NCBI GenBank assembly: GCA_034679985.1
Contig: JAXITR010000015.1
Span: 1-38,549 of the forward strand
Reading direction: 5' to 3'
DNA length: 38,549 nt
From: CAMDTE01 sp034679985
Lineage (GTDB): Bacteria > Bacteroidota > Bacteroidia > Flavobacteriales > Schleiferiaceae
This document shows, piece after piece, positions 18,493 to 26,823 of the stretch. Each line of letters begins with the position of its first letter. The stretch's first letter is position 1. The notes beneath the pieces were generated by a model that saw only the letters and a list, made by a program, of their open reading frames with translations, had not been told where the DNA came from and searched no databases. A program made the translations under genes and the position numbers.

Positions 18493-18513
18493 AGGGGAGA
18501 TGCTGCTAAGCGG

Positions 18514-18531
18514 CAAAGATACGTATCTTCG
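18514..18531. promoter_or_regulatory. Palindromic divergent promoter between purF and the ACMS decarboxylase gene
   Basis: Bases 18516-18529 form a perfect 14-bp palindrome, AAGATACGTATCTT. Read on the minus strand it carries TATCTTTG (18521 to 18514), a perfect -7 box for purF. Read on the plus strand it carries TATCTTCG (18524-18531), one mismatch from consensus, ending 6 nt before the GTG at 18538. No clear TTG is found at the right distance on either side, so the promoters are tentative; the palindrome could equally be an operator. Confidence 0.45.
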
Positions 18532-18537
18532 TGTGGC

Positions 18538-19530
18538 GTGCTCATTGATATTCACACCCATATTTTGCCCGAGCGATTCCCGGCTTGGGCCCAGCGATTT
18601 GGCTACGGCGGATTTGTTTCCCTGGACCACCACTGCCCCGGTTGTGCCCGGATGATGGTGGACGATCGCTTCTTCCGAGAGGTTCAAGACAATTGCTGGG
18701 ATCCGGAGGTCCGGCTGCGCGAATGCGCGGTACACGGCGTGCACCGTCAGGTGCTGTCTACCGTGCCGGTACTCTTTTACTACTGGGCCAAGGCGCAAGA
18801 CAACCTGCAAATTGCGCGGTTTTTGAACGACCACATGGCGGAAGTAGTGGCGCGGTACCCGGATCGATTCTACGGACTGGGCACGGTTCCGTTGCAAGAT
18901 CCGCAACTGGCCATTGAGGAATTGGAGCGATTTGCGTCGTTGGGCTTGGTGGGCGTGGAAATCGGTTCCCACGTCAACGATTGGAACTTAGACGCCCCGG
19001 AGCTCTTTCCGTTTTTTGAGGCGTGTGCGCGGTTGAATTTGAGCGTTTTTGTGCATCCTTGGGACATGATGGCCAAGGAGAAGATGAGCAAATACTGGCT
19101 TCCGTGGCTGGTGGGCATGCCCGCAGAAAGCTCGTTGGCCCTGTGTTCGTTGATTTTTGGCGGCGTACTGGAGCGTTTGCCCCATTTGCGGGTGGCCATT
19201 GCGCACGGCGGCGGTTCCTTTCCCTTCACATTGGGGCGAATCCAGCACGGCTTTGACGTGCGTCCGGATTTAGTGGCTATTGACAACAACGTTCCTCCCC
19301 GAGACTACGTGGGTAAATTCTGGGTGGATTCTCTGGTGCACGATCACCGCATGCTCCAGTATTTGGTGGATTTGTTTGGCGCGAACCGCGTGGCGGTGGG
19401 GTCCGACTACCCCTTCCCCTTGGGCGAACTCCATCCGGGCGCCCTGGTGGAGTCCATGAATTGGGACGCTTCCACCAAGGCTTTGGTTCAAAGCGGCGCG
19501 GCGTTGGAGTGGTTGGGGTTGAAATCCTAA
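18538..19530 (+). CDS. nbaD: 2-amino-3-carboxymuconate-6-semialdehyde decarboxylase (ACMSD)
   Basis: A 330-residue metal-dependent decarboxylase of the amidohydrolase superfamily. It removes CO2 from 2-amino-3-carboxymuconate 6-semialdehyde, diverting the kynurenine/3-hydroxyanthranilate pathway away from quinolinate. The start is GTG 18538 (read as M-LIDIHTHILPERFPAW), set by the family N-terminus; the long open frame upstream is antisense to purF. Zinc ligands are visible as His6 and His8 (HTH), His173 (FVHPWDMM) and Asp290 (VGSDYPFPLGE), with catalytic His223 in IAHGGGSFPF. Order and spacing fit the Pseudomonas ACMSD structure. The enzyme acting just before it (dioxygenase, 23056) lies on the same strand beyond one intervening gene. 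The product is cytoplasmic and should form a homodimer. Confidence 0.94.
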   Translation: MLIDIHTHILPERFPAWAQRFGYGGFVSLDHHCPGCARMMVDDRFFREVQDNCWDPEVRLRECAVHGVHRQVLSTVPVLFYYWAKAQDNLQIARFLNDHMAEVVARYPDRFYGLGTVPLQDPQLAIEELERFASLGLVGVEIGSHVNDWNLDAPELFPFFEACARLNLSVFVHPWDMMAKEKMSKYWLPWLVGMPAESSLALCSLIFGGVLERLPHLRVAIAHGGGSFPFTLGRIQHGFDVRPDLVAIDNNVPPRDYVGKFWVDSLVHDHRMLQYLVDLFGANRVAVGSDYPFPLGELHPGALVESMNWDASTKALVQSGAALEWLGLKS

Positions 19531-19556
19531 AGATTTGATTAGAAAACCAGTTCTGG

Positions 19557-22500
19557 ATGAAATCGGTAAAACGTCAACTTCTTCTGCTGGTGTTGATTCT
19601 TGCACTCGGAACCCAATTCCGGGTATTGGGACAGGCTTTCAGGCCCGCTGGTAATCTGGAAAACGTGCCGGAATGGGCACAAACCGCAATGCGTTTGCCC
19701 TTTTACGGGCCCATGGACAGTACCGCTTGGTCGGTTGCCGAGCACTACCGCGTGGTCCGTTCTGCGGTTCCAAAAGGCGAGCAAACCTACGAAGACCGGT
19801 ACGTTCGGGCCTGGCTCCGGGCACGGCTGCTGTGGGGAACGTCGGACCAAAAAGATCCGTCGGGTGGTGGCGAAGTAACCGCTCCATCAACCACCGAATC
19901 GGGAACTCCTTGGAGCCCGCTGGGGCCGTGGACGGTGGTGGACAACCAAGGCAATGACGTTGCCGAGCACGCCAATGTTTATTCCATGGCGCAAGGTGGA
20001 GGTGGTGTACTCTATGCCGGAACCGAGCCGGGGCAAGTGTACCGCTCGTCCAACTACGGCGCAAACTGGACCCTAACCGCATTGCAAGTTCCCTTTCAAG
20101 GGGGCGTTCAAGCACTTGCGGCCAATGCCCTGGACGGTCAAACTGTGTACGCTGGAACGTACAATGCCGTGTACCGCTCGGTGAATGGGGGTGCTTCGTG
20201 GGTGTCTGTTTTGAGTTCCAACAGCTTGAATGTTAATGAGTTGTTGATGATGCCGGGGGACACCAATGCGTTGTTTGCCGCTTGCGACGACGGACTGTAT
20301 CGGTCCGCCAATCGGGGCGCTACCTGGATTTTGGTGGTGCCGGCCCGCACCTACGACATTGCCGTTAAACCCGGGAGCAACGGGCGGACGGTGTACGCCG
20401 TTGGGGGAACTTCTGCCAACCAAAACGCACAGTTCTTTCGCTCCACCAACTATGGATTGACCTTTCAAGCCGTGGGTTCCGGCTGGTACCAATCCACCCA
20501 CCCCAATCGGGCTGATTTTGGGGCCCGTTTGGCCGTTTCACCGGCGGATACCCAGCGCGTATACGCGTACCTCATTGGCGAATCCAAACCCGGAGATGCC
20601 GGCTACATCGGCGTTTTCCGCAGTGGGGACGGAGGCAATTCCTGGACCTTGCCCAACGCGCCAACCGGAGGACCTTATTCGGGAGCGCACCCCAATTTAG
20701 CGGTGGGGTCCCCCTCTTGGACCTACCACCAAGGCTTCTACAATTGTGCCCTGATGGCCAATCCGCTGAATGCGAATGAGGTATTGGTAGGCGGATTGAA
20801 TTTGTGGAAATCATCGGACGGCGGCGCCACCTTTACCGTGCAGTCAGGTTACGCGGGAGGAACGCTGGGCATGCACGTGGACCAGCAAGATTTTCGTCTT
20901 TTTTCCTCCCCAAGCGGCGGCGTGGAGGCTTGGATTTCCACCGACGGCGGCATTTATCGATCGTCGGACTTTTTCACTACCCCGCCCCAGGTGCGCATGA
21001 CCGGCATGCAGGCCACCGAGTTTTGGGGGCACGGAGCCGGCTGGAACGAAGACGTTTTTGTTTCCGGTGCCTACCACAACGGGGTAATTGCCCGTCGGGA
21101 ATCCTATCCGGCCGGAGGTTACCTTCAATTGGGCGGTGGCGAGCCCGCCAGCGGGTACGTTGATCCTTTTCGCAACGAACGCGTGGTCAGCGCAGACATT
21201 GGCGGAGCGCTTCTGCCCGCGCAATGGGGCCAGTCCGCAAGTTATTTTGGGATCCAACAATTTCCCAACGAGAGCTACTGGCCCGTGGATGCCAGCAACA
21301 TGGTGTTTGATCCGCGCACGTCCCAACGTGTTTTTGTGGGTTTTGAAAACAAGCTTTTGGGCTCGTCCGACGGGGGCCAATCGTACAGCGTTTTGGCAAC
21401 TTTTGGCACGGACCCCACGCACCGACTGGCGCAGTTGGCGGTTGCTCCCAACCAACCGCGTACGTTTTATGCCGTCCAACGGCACGGATGGAGTCCCGCA
21501 ACGCTGCACCGGTCCTTGGACAGCGGTGCCACGTGGGTTCAGCTGCCCTTGCCCGGTAACATGGGTACCCGACTGACCTTTGCCGTAGCGCCCAACGACG
21601 CGAATAAACTCTATTTAACGGGTCCGGAAGCGCCGGATGGGCAAAAAATGTGGCGCTCCAACAACGGTGGAACCACGTGGAGCAACTGGAGTACCGCTGC
21701 CCTGAACGGTCAGGAAATTCGTTCCGTTTTGGCGGTCCTGAGCCCTTCCAACCTGGTGGTTTTGGGCACGCAAAGCAAGGTTCTTTACCGCACGGACACG
21801 TCCTCAACGTTCCGCACATTGGGCACCCAATTGCCCCAGCCCATTCAAACACGCGATCTGAACTTTTCGTACAAACACCAATCCGTGCGCGTTTCAACCT
21901 ACGGCCGCGGCCTGTGGAGTTTGGCGAGTCCGGTATCCAGCGGAAAACCTTTGGCGCGAGCGCAAGTGGAGCGGCCCGTTTGGGTTTTGAGCGGCTGCGG
22001 CAACGACTCCGTTTCCTTTGAAGATCACTCCCTTGTTGCGCATTCGGGGACCTCGTGGACGTGGACTTTTCCCGGGGGATCTCCCGGGACCAGCAACCGC
22101 CGCAATCCAAAGGTTTCTTATGCTGTTGGCGGCCTGCACACGGCCCAATTGATTGTGCAAAATGCTGCCGGACAACGCGATACCGCCTGGGTTTCTGTGA
22201 ACGTAGTGGTGCCTCCTGCCCTTTTCCCCGGCACGGACTTCCAATCGCCTGTTTTTCCGGCCGTCGGGCTGCGCGAAGCACACGAACCCGGGGCGCCCGC
22301 GTGGCAACGCGCACCTTGGGGTTCTGGAGAATTTGCCGCTTTGGCAGACAACTATTCCGTTGACGCACAGGGCAAGTCCAGTTCGCTGATCTTTCCCGTT
22401 TCTGCCGACGGCGTCCACGGAATCCGCAAACTGACGTTTGACCGGGCCTACGCTCCCTATGGATTTCCGTATTCGGACACCTTGCAGTTGGTCTTGGCCG

Positions 22501-23015
22501 GGGATTGCCAGCTGCAACAGCCCCTTTGGGTGCGTACCCTTGCCGGAACGGAATTGGCGACGGCTCCCGCCCTTCAGAGTGCCCTCTTTGTGCCCCAAAC
22601 GGGAGACTGGGTGCGGGATTCGGTTGATTTGGATTCGTTGTTTTCTGCTCTGAACCTCACCGGCCCGCTGTACTTCGGTTTTCGCAATGTTGGACGCTGG
22701 GGACAGGGCATGTACCTGGACAACGTGCAGATTCGGTACACCGTTGGGCAGCCGGACCAAAATCTGCCCTCGGCATCTTCTGCGGCTCCAAAGCCCCAGC
22801 CGAACCCCATTGTTGGAGGGAATAAAGTTCGATTTATGCCCGCCCCTGAGGGGTTGGTGCGCGCAGATTTCTTCGATGCACAGGGCAGACCCCTGGGTTC
22901 GCGGACGGTAGAAAACGGGGTTTGTTCCCTGCCTTCAGGTTCTCCGGGATTGTGGACGTACCGATTGGTTGCCGCAGATCGCGTGTGGGTGGGGTCGCTT
23001 TTGGTTCTGCCCTGA
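19557..23015 (+). CDS. Secreted BNR/sortilin-like beta-propeller protein with PKD domain and probable T9SS tail
   Basis: A 1152-residue extracellular protein. Residues 1-25 are a signal peptide (MKSVKRQLLLLVLILALGTQ, cleaved near VLGQ). Residues about 105-800 carry many repeats of the type YRSxNxGxxW (for example VYRSSNYGANW, LYRSANRGATW, FRSGDGGNSW, HRSLDSGATW), the signature of BNR/VPS10-like propellers, here probably two. A PKD domain covers about 819-884 (SWTWTFPGGSPG, KVSYAVGG), followed by a lectin-like or jelly-roll beta domain. The last ~75 residues (PQPNPIVGGN, LPSGSPGLWTYRL) resemble a T9SS sorting domain but the match is weaker than in the 2610-residue protein. No sialidase catalytic residues were recognised, so I infer binding or structure, not catalysis. 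It starts 26 nt after the decarboxylase stop and may share its transcript, though a metabolic link is not evident. Confidence 0.9.
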   Translation: MKSVKRQLLLLVLILALGTQFRVLGQAFRPAGNLENVPEWAQTAMRLPFYGPMDSTAWSVAEHYRVVRSAVPKGEQTYEDRYVRAWLRARLLWGTSDQKDPSGGGEVTAPSTTESGTPWSPLGPWTVVDNQGNDVAEHANVYSMAQGGGGVLYAGTEPGQVYRSSNYGANWTLTALQVPFQGGVQALAANALDGQTVYAGTYNAVYRSVNGGASWVSVLSSNSLNVNELLMMPGDTNALFAACDDGLYRSANRGATWILVVPARTYDIAVKPGSNGRTVYAVGGTSANQNAQFFRSTNYGLTFQAVGSGWYQSTHPNRADFGARLAVSPADTQRVYAYLIGESKPGDAGYIGVFRSGDGGNSWTLPNAPTGGPYSGAHPNLAVGSPSWTYHQGFYNCALMANPLNANEVLVGGLNLWKSSDGGATFTVQSGYAGGTLGMHVDQQDFRLFSSPSGGVEAWISTDGGIYRSSDFFTTPPQVRMTGMQATEFWGHGAGWNEDVFVSGAYHNGVIARRESYPAGGYLQLGGGEPASGYVDPFRNERVVSADIGGALLPAQWGQSASYFGIQQFPNESYWPVDASNMVFDPRTSQRVFVGFENKLLGSSDGGQSYSVLATFGTDPTHRLAQLAVAPNQPRTFYAVQRHGWSPATLHRSLDSGATWVQLPLPGNMGTRLTFAVAPNDANKLYLTGPEAPDGQKMWRSNNGGTTWSNWSTAALNGQEIRSVLAVLSPSNLVVLGTQSKVLYRTDTSSTFRTLGTQLPQPIQTRDLNFSYKHQSVRVSTYGRGLWSLASPVSSGKPLARAQVERPVWVLSGCGNDSVSFEDHSLVAHSGTSWTWTFPGGSPGTSNRRNPKVSYAVGGLHTAQLIVQNAAGQRDTAWVSVNVVVPPALFPGTDFQSPVFPAVGLREAHEPGAPAWQRAPWGSGEFAALADNYSVDAQGKSSSLIFPVSADGVHGIRKLTFDRAYAPYGFPYSDTLQLVLAGDCQLQQPLWVRTLAGTELATAPALQSALFVPQTGDWVRDSVDLDSLFSALNLTGPLYFGFRNVGRWGQGMYLDNVQIRYTVGQPDQNLPSASSAAPKPQPNPIVGGNKVRFMPAPEGLVRADFFDAQGRPLGSRTVENGVCSLPSGSPGLWTYRLVAADRVWVGSLLVLP

Positions 23016-23024
23016 GGCGTACTG

Positions 23025-23051
23025 TTGGTTCTGCCCGAATCCCTATATTTA
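23025..23051 (+). promoter_or_regulatory. Possible promoter of the 3-hydroxyanthranilate dioxygenase gene
   Basis: TTG (23025-23027) is followed after 16 nt by TATATTTA (23044-23051), one mismatch from TAnnTTTG. The box ends only 4 nt before the ATG at 23056, so a transcript starting here would be leaderless. The -33 spacing is one base shorter than usual. Confidence 0.4.
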
Positions 23052-23055
23052 GTGC

Positions 23056-23583
23056 ATGATTCGCGACGCATTCAACTTCAACAAGTGGCTGGAAGAGCAC
23101 CGGCACGAATTGGTTCCCCCCGTGGGCAACAAGAATTTGTACCACGAAAGCGACGACTACATTGTGATGGTAGTTGCGGGTCCTAATGCCCGCAAAGACT
23201 ACCACTACAACGAAACGGAGGAGTGGTTTTTCCAGCTGGAGGGGCACATTACGGTGCGCATTCAGGAGGACGGGAAGCCGCGCGAAGTGCACCTGGGGCC
23301 TGGGGACATGTTTTTGTGTCCGGCCAAAACACCGCACAGCCCGGTTCGCGAAGCCGGAAGCGTTGGTTTGGTGTTGGAGCGCAAGCGGGCGGGGCGCGGT
23401 TTTACCGACGGCCTTTTGTGGTTTTGCGAGTCTTGCAACCACTCGCTGCACGCTGCGTACTTTGAGTTGAACAACATCGAACAGGATTTCCTGCCCCACT
23501 TTCGGGAATTTTACGGCTCCGAATCCCTGCGTACGTGCGGCGAATGCGGGCACGTCATGGAGTCCGACCCCCGTTTTGTCTAG
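23056..23583 (+). CDS. nbaC: 3-hydroxyanthranilate 3,4-dioxygenase
   Basis: A 175-residue cupin dioxygenase that opens the ring of 3-hydroxyanthranilate with O2 to give 2-amino-3-carboxymuconate semialdehyde, the substrate of the decarboxylase encoded at 18538. Catalytic Fe(II) ligands are visible as His50, Glu56 and His94 (in DYHYNETEEW and KTPHSP). The second, rubredoxin-like iron site is complete: Cys124, Cys127 (CESC), Cys161 and Cys164 (CGEC). All are offset by one from the Cupriavidus enzyme numbering. Length is normal for the bacterial/fungal form. It follows the propeller-protein gene after 40 nt, with its own possible promoter, and converges on the lipoprotein gene with 9 nt between stop codons. 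Together with the decarboxylase it indicates tryptophan or 3-hydroxyanthranilate breakdown; kynureninase, kynurenine 3-monooxygenase and tryptophan dioxygenase are not in the window. Confidence 0.96.
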   Translation: MIRDAFNFNKWLEEHRHELVPPVGNKNLYHESDDYIVMVVAGPNARKDYHYNETEEWFFQLEGHITVRIQEDGKPREVHLGPGDMFLCPAKTPHSPVREAGSVGLVLERKRAGRGFTDGLLWFCESCNHSLHAAYFELNNIEQDFLPHFREFYGSESLRTCGECGHVMESDPRFV

Positions 23584-23592
23584 CTCCTTTTT

Positions 23593-24576
23593 CTAGGATT
23601 TTCGCTTGAATCGATAGGGAGGCGTGCTGACGCCTTGCGCTTTTTCGCTGAGCGGCGTCCAATCGCCGTTGGGCCAGAAAAAGACCGTCTCTCCCTGCGG
23701 TTCCCTGCGCGGGTACGGAAGGGCTCGCGGGGTTTTCAGTACCGATTTCGTCCAATCTTTACCGGGTTTCAGGGTCCAAACGCTAGCACCGGTGTAGGTT
23801 CGCAGCGCCAACCAAGCACTGTCTTGACCGGCAGACGTCCAGGAGGCAGCTCCGGTGCTGTAGAAATGCGGTAGGGTTCCCCGAAACAGCAAGGTTTCTT
23901 CCCCGGCGGCGGCGGCAGAACGGGAATACGAATAGACGCGCGCCTCGGGATCCCGTTTGGTGATGACGAGTACGTCGTCGGAAAAAGGTACGGCCACCAA
24001 AGACTCCGCGTCTCGGGGACCGTCGGGATACACAAAACGGCGCATTTGGAGTTCCGATGGGGTCCAATTCAGGGTGTCTCCGGGGGTAAAGCTGAGTTGC
24101 GCTGAGGTGGGTTCCGGCAGGCGGTAGATGCGCACGGATCCGCGCTCCGCTTGGTTGTCTCCAATATCTGCGAGGTACAAAAAGGTGCCGTCGGACGCCA
24201 GGTCTTCCCAGTCTGTGTTGGTGGCTCCGGGGAGGTTCAGTGCGGCGCGTACCGCCCCCGTGGCAAAGTCCACGAGGTACAGAGCGGCGGGATTCCCCCC
24301 GTCTTCCAAGGCCCAAAAACAACCCAGAAAATCGCGCGCGGGCACGCCACCGGAAACTTCTTCAAGCGCCAAAGGCGCTGCACTGGAATCCGGAATGGAT
24401 TCCCAACCCAATGCTGAAGGGGCGGCCGAAACGGAGTACGTTGCCGCAAAGGGAGCGTCTGGTTCCTGGGTTTTGCAGGCGGAAAATAAGACGGCCAGTA
24501 CGGCTGAACCCACCCAAACCGTGCATTTTGCTGCGGCGTGTGGGGTGGATTTTGGGTTCAAGCGGGGGGTCACCAT
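23593..24576 (-). CDS. Predicted lipoprotein with beta-propeller-like fold, function unknown
   Basis: A 327-residue protein. After a basic N-terminus comes a hydrophobic stretch (VGSAVLAVLFSAC), with a lipobox-like FSAC at Cys34; I infer lipid attachment and an envelope location. The start is the ATG at 24576. The body is beta-rich with recurrent aromatic/Asp turns such as NTDWEDLASDG, LADIGDN and DAESLVAVPF, which recall phytase-like or esterase-like six-blade propellers of uncharacterised Bacteroidota proteins. I recognise no catalytic triad or metal site with confidence, although the acidic DWED and DIGDN loops could bind calcium. It stands alone on the minus strand, converging with the dioxygenase gene and divergent from padR. 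Coding is sound and codon use is like its neighbours. Confidence 0.75.
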   Translation of the reverse strand: MVTPRLNPKSTPHAAAKCTVWVGSAVLAVLFSACKTQEPDAPFAATYSVSAAPSALGWESIPDSSAAPLALEEVSGGVPARDFLGCFWALEDGGNPAALYLVDFATGAVRAALNLPGATNTDWEDLASDGTFLYLADIGDNQAERGSVRIYRLPEPTSAQLSFTPGDTLNWTPSELQMRRFVYPDGPRDAESLVAVPFSDDVLVITKRDPEARVYSYSRSAAAAGEETLLFRGTLPHFYSTGAASWTSAGQDSAWLALRTYTGASVWTLKPGKDWTKSVLKTPRALPYPRREPQGETVFFWPNGDWTPLSEKAQGVSTPPYRFKRKS

Positions 24577-24695
24577 AAAAATTTTGAGGGTTTTTCGCGA
24601 TGGCTGGGAGACGCACTAAGGTACGCTGCACCTGGCGTTTCGGGTGATTTATGCGTTTGGCGGGGTGGTTACTATTTGGTTTGACAGTACTTTGT

Positions 24696-24728
24696 TTTGC
24701 ATAATACCTTTTTTTGTTTATAACTTTG
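24696..24728 (+). promoter_or_regulatory. Promoter of the padR-pspC operon
   Basis: TTTG (24696-24699) is followed after 21 nt by a perfect -7 box TAACTTTG (24721-24728). The box ends 7 nt before the padR ATG at 24736, predicting a leader of only a few bases. The AT-rich spacer is a plausible site for PadR autoregulation, which is inference. Confidence 0.7.
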
Positions 24729-24735
24729 CACCACC

Positions 24736-25053
24736 ATGAACGAGGAAAATGCCAAAGCGCAAATGCGCAAAGGGGTCTTGGAGCTTTGCGTGCTGCGCAT
24801 TGTTCGCTCCAGCGAGGTTTATACCTCCGACATCTCCGATCGATTGAAATCGGCCGAGTTGTTGGTGGTGGAAGGAACCCTCTACCCCCTACTCACCCGC
24901 ATGAAGAATGCCGGGTGGTTGTCGTACCGTTGGGAGGAGAGCAAGTCCGGTCCTCCCCGGAAGTACTACCAAATTACCCCCGCCGGCGAAGCGTTTCTCG
25001 CCCAGTTGGAACGCGAATGGACGGCTTTTACCCAAGCCGTAGACACCCTTTAA
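24736..25053 (+). CDS. PadR-family transcriptional regulator
   Basis: A 105-residue DNA-binding protein with the PadR winged helix: MRKGVLELCVLRIV (helix 1), EVYTSDISDRLK (helix 2), VVEGTLYPLLTRMKNAGWLS (recognition helix and start of the wing) and GPPRKYYQITPAG (wing). The short length with one C-terminal dimer helix fits the PadR-s2 subfamily. It lies 12 nt upstream of the PspC-domain gene; this pairing is common in Bacteroidota and suggests that the regulator controls the membrane-stress protein and itself. No ligand is known for this subgroup. Confidence 0.94.
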   Translation: MNEENAKAQMRKGVLELCVLRIVRSSEVYTSDISDRLKSAELLVVEGTLYPLLTRMKNAGWLSYRWEESKSGPPRKYYQITPAGEAFLAQLEREWTAFTQAVDTL

Positions 25054-25065
25054 TTCGACCGAATC

Positions 25066-26745
25066 ATGAAAAAGACCATCGACATCAATCTGGCCGGACT
25101 GCGATTTGCATTGGACGAAGATGCGTACCAACGCCTGAACGCCTACCTGCGCGCCTTGGAGGCTCAGCTGGCGCAAACGCCTGGAAAAGAAGAAATTCTA
25201 GCGGACATTGAGGGGCGTATTGCGGAGTTGTTCACGGCAAACTTGAACCTCGGGAAACAGGTCATCAACCTCGCGGAAGTAGACGCCGTGGTGGCCACCA
25301 TGGGCGCGCCGGAAGATTTTGCCGGTGGCGACGCAGAAGGCGAACGTATTTCTGGAGATTGGCAGCCGTTGGGCGCTGAGGAGTCCAGCAAGAAACGCTT
25401 GTTCCGCGATGCGGACGACCGCGTGGTGGGCGGCGTTGCCAGCGGTTTGGCTGCCTACTTTGACGTAGACCCGGTGGTGGTTCGGCTTTTGTGGGGAGCG
25501 TCCGTTTTCTTGGGCGGATTGGGCGTTTGGTTGTACCTGATTCTTTGGGTGGTGGTTCCGCCGGCGCGTACTACGTCGGACCGACTGCGCATGCGCGGCG
25601 AAAAAGTGAACTGGAAAAACATCCAAAAAACGGTTGAGGATGAGCTCAACGGGGTGGCCGATCGGGTAGACCGGTTTGCCCGCGGCGAAAAGCTGGGCAA
25701 ATCACAGGGAGCCCGCGTGGCCAATGAAATCGTTCAAAGCACGGGGCAGGTTTTGGTCTACATCCTCAAGTTTATCGCCAAAATTATAGGCAGTGTATTC
25801 ATCGCTTTGAGCATTGCGGTGGGCATCGCCTTAACGGTGGTCCTTTTTGGCCGCGGCATCACGGTAAACGACGTGGTTATTGAGCCGGAGCAACTGGATT
25901 CCTTTTTGGAGTTGTTTGCTCCGGAAGGCCTGAGCAGCACGTACATCATGGTGTTGACCGGAATGCTGTTGTTGGGTCCGGTGGTGGGACTTTTCACCGT
26001 GGGCGCGCGAATTTTGTTCAACCTACCGTGGCGCCACACCGGGCTGCGCGCCGCCAGTTGGGCAGCGGCCGGAATCAGTGTGGTTGCGGTTGTGGTGGCC
26101 TCGTTTTGGGGCGTGCGTACGGCTCATGAATTTGAAGAGGAGTCTGTGGTAACGGTGCAAGAGGCCCTTCCCGCCGGCATCAACCAATGGAACGTGGTGG
26201 CCCACTTTACGCCTGTAGCGGAGCCGGAAGCGCGCTACCGTTTTGACAACGAAGAATCCGACGGGGAGTGGATTTTCACGAAGGACCGACTGTTCACGAA
26301 TTTGGTGGACTTTACGGTGGCTGCGGAGCCGAGCGAGCGAGCGTATGTAGTGGTAGAACGAATGGCGAGCGGAGCGAGCGGACGAAGCGCGCGCGAACGG
26401 GCACAACGAATTGAGTACGGCTTGGAAATTCGGCCCAACGGCACACTGGATTTGGACGCCCTGGTGGCCATTGCTCGGGCAGACAAATTCCGGGGTCAAC
26501 ACGTGTGGATTACGTTGCACTTGCCCGCAGGGCACCGCTTGTTCCTGGATCCGTCGACCATGGATTTGCTGGACGACGTGCCCAATTTGGAAAACACGTA
26601 CGACCACGACATGGTGGGGACGGTTTGGACGATGACCGCGGAGGGGCTTACGCAGTTTCCCAAGGAAGCGCAGTCTTCCGAGGTTCAACCTGAGGCTCCG
26701 CGTGAAAAAGGAGCATCCTCCAACGGCGCTCGTGCAACTTATTGA
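25066..26745 (+). CDS. PspC-domain inner-membrane protein
   Basis: A 559-residue membrane protein starting MKKTIDINLAGLRFALDEDA. Residues 1-95 are a soluble helical domain (EEILADIEGRIAELF) seen in other long PspC proteins of Bacteroidota. The PspC domain is at about 107-167: KKRLFRDADDRVVGGVASGL, then FDVDPVVVRLLW and a hydrophobic helix ending LWVVVPP. Further membrane segments lie near 228-262, 296-322 and 326-350. The C-terminal ~200 residues form a soluble beta-rich domain, probably periplasmic. A short GAGC tandem repeat occurs in its coding DNA at 26331-26343. PspC in enterobacteria takes part in the phage-shock envelope response; the role here is inferred from the domain and the PadR partner. 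No pspA is in the window. Confidence 0.9.
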   Translation: MKKTIDINLAGLRFALDEDAYQRLNAYLRALEAQLAQTPGKEEILADIEGRIAELFTANLNLGKQVINLAEVDAVVATMGAPEDFAGGDAEGERISGDWQPLGAEESSKKRLFRDADDRVVGGVASGLAAYFDVDPVVVRLLWGASVFLGGLGVWLYLILWVVVPPARTTSDRLRMRGEKVNWKNIQKTVEDELNGVADRVDRFARGEKLGKSQGARVANEIVQSTGQVLVYILKFIAKIIGSVFIALSIAVGIALTVVLFGRGITVNDVVIEPEQLDSFLELFAPEGLSSTYIMVLTGMLLLGPVVGLFTVGARILFNLPWRHTGLRAASWAAAGISVVAVVVASFWGVRTAHEFEEESVVTVQEALPAGINQWNVVAHFTPVAEPEARYRFDNEESDGEWIFTKDRLFTNLVDFTVAAEPSERAYVVVERMASGASGRSARERAQRIEYGLEIRPNGTLDLDALVAIARADKFRGQHVWITLHLPAGHRLFLDPSTMDLLDDVPNLENTYDHDMVGTVWTMTAEGLTQFPKEAQSSEVQPEAPREKGASSNGARATY

Positions 26746-26809
26746 ACCTTTTTTGCATCCAATGCGGTAGAGCCTGCCTCAGGCGTACGTATTTGACCAA
26801 TTCTTAGCG

Positions 26810-26817
26810 CATTTTTG
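26810..26817 (+). promoter_or_regulatory. Possible -7 box of the M61 peptidase gene
   Basis: CATTTTTG is one mismatch from TAnnTTTG and ends 6 nt before the ATG at 26824, the same layout as the padR and purQ starts. The nearest upstream TTTG (26792-26795) is only 14 nt away, so the -33 element is poor. Confidence 0.3.
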
Positions 26818-26823
26818 CACCGC

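Noticed and set aside
17305..18537. Upstream extension of the decarboxylase frame (about 400 codons)
   Set aside because: It is antisense to purF. Decarboxylase similarity begins exactly at GTG 18538 with LIDIHTH.
18493..18972. N-terminal extension of PurF
   Set aside because: PurF must begin close to its nucleophilic Cys; the extension is antisense to the decarboxylase.
21187..22760. Long minus-strand open frames of 288-393 codons
   Set aside because: They are antisense to the propeller protein and are Arg/Pro-rich, typical of shadows in GC-rich coding DNA.
26771..26783. Small hairpin GCCTG-CCT-CAGGC before the M61 gene as a terminator
   Set aside because: The stem is only 5 bp and no T run follows.
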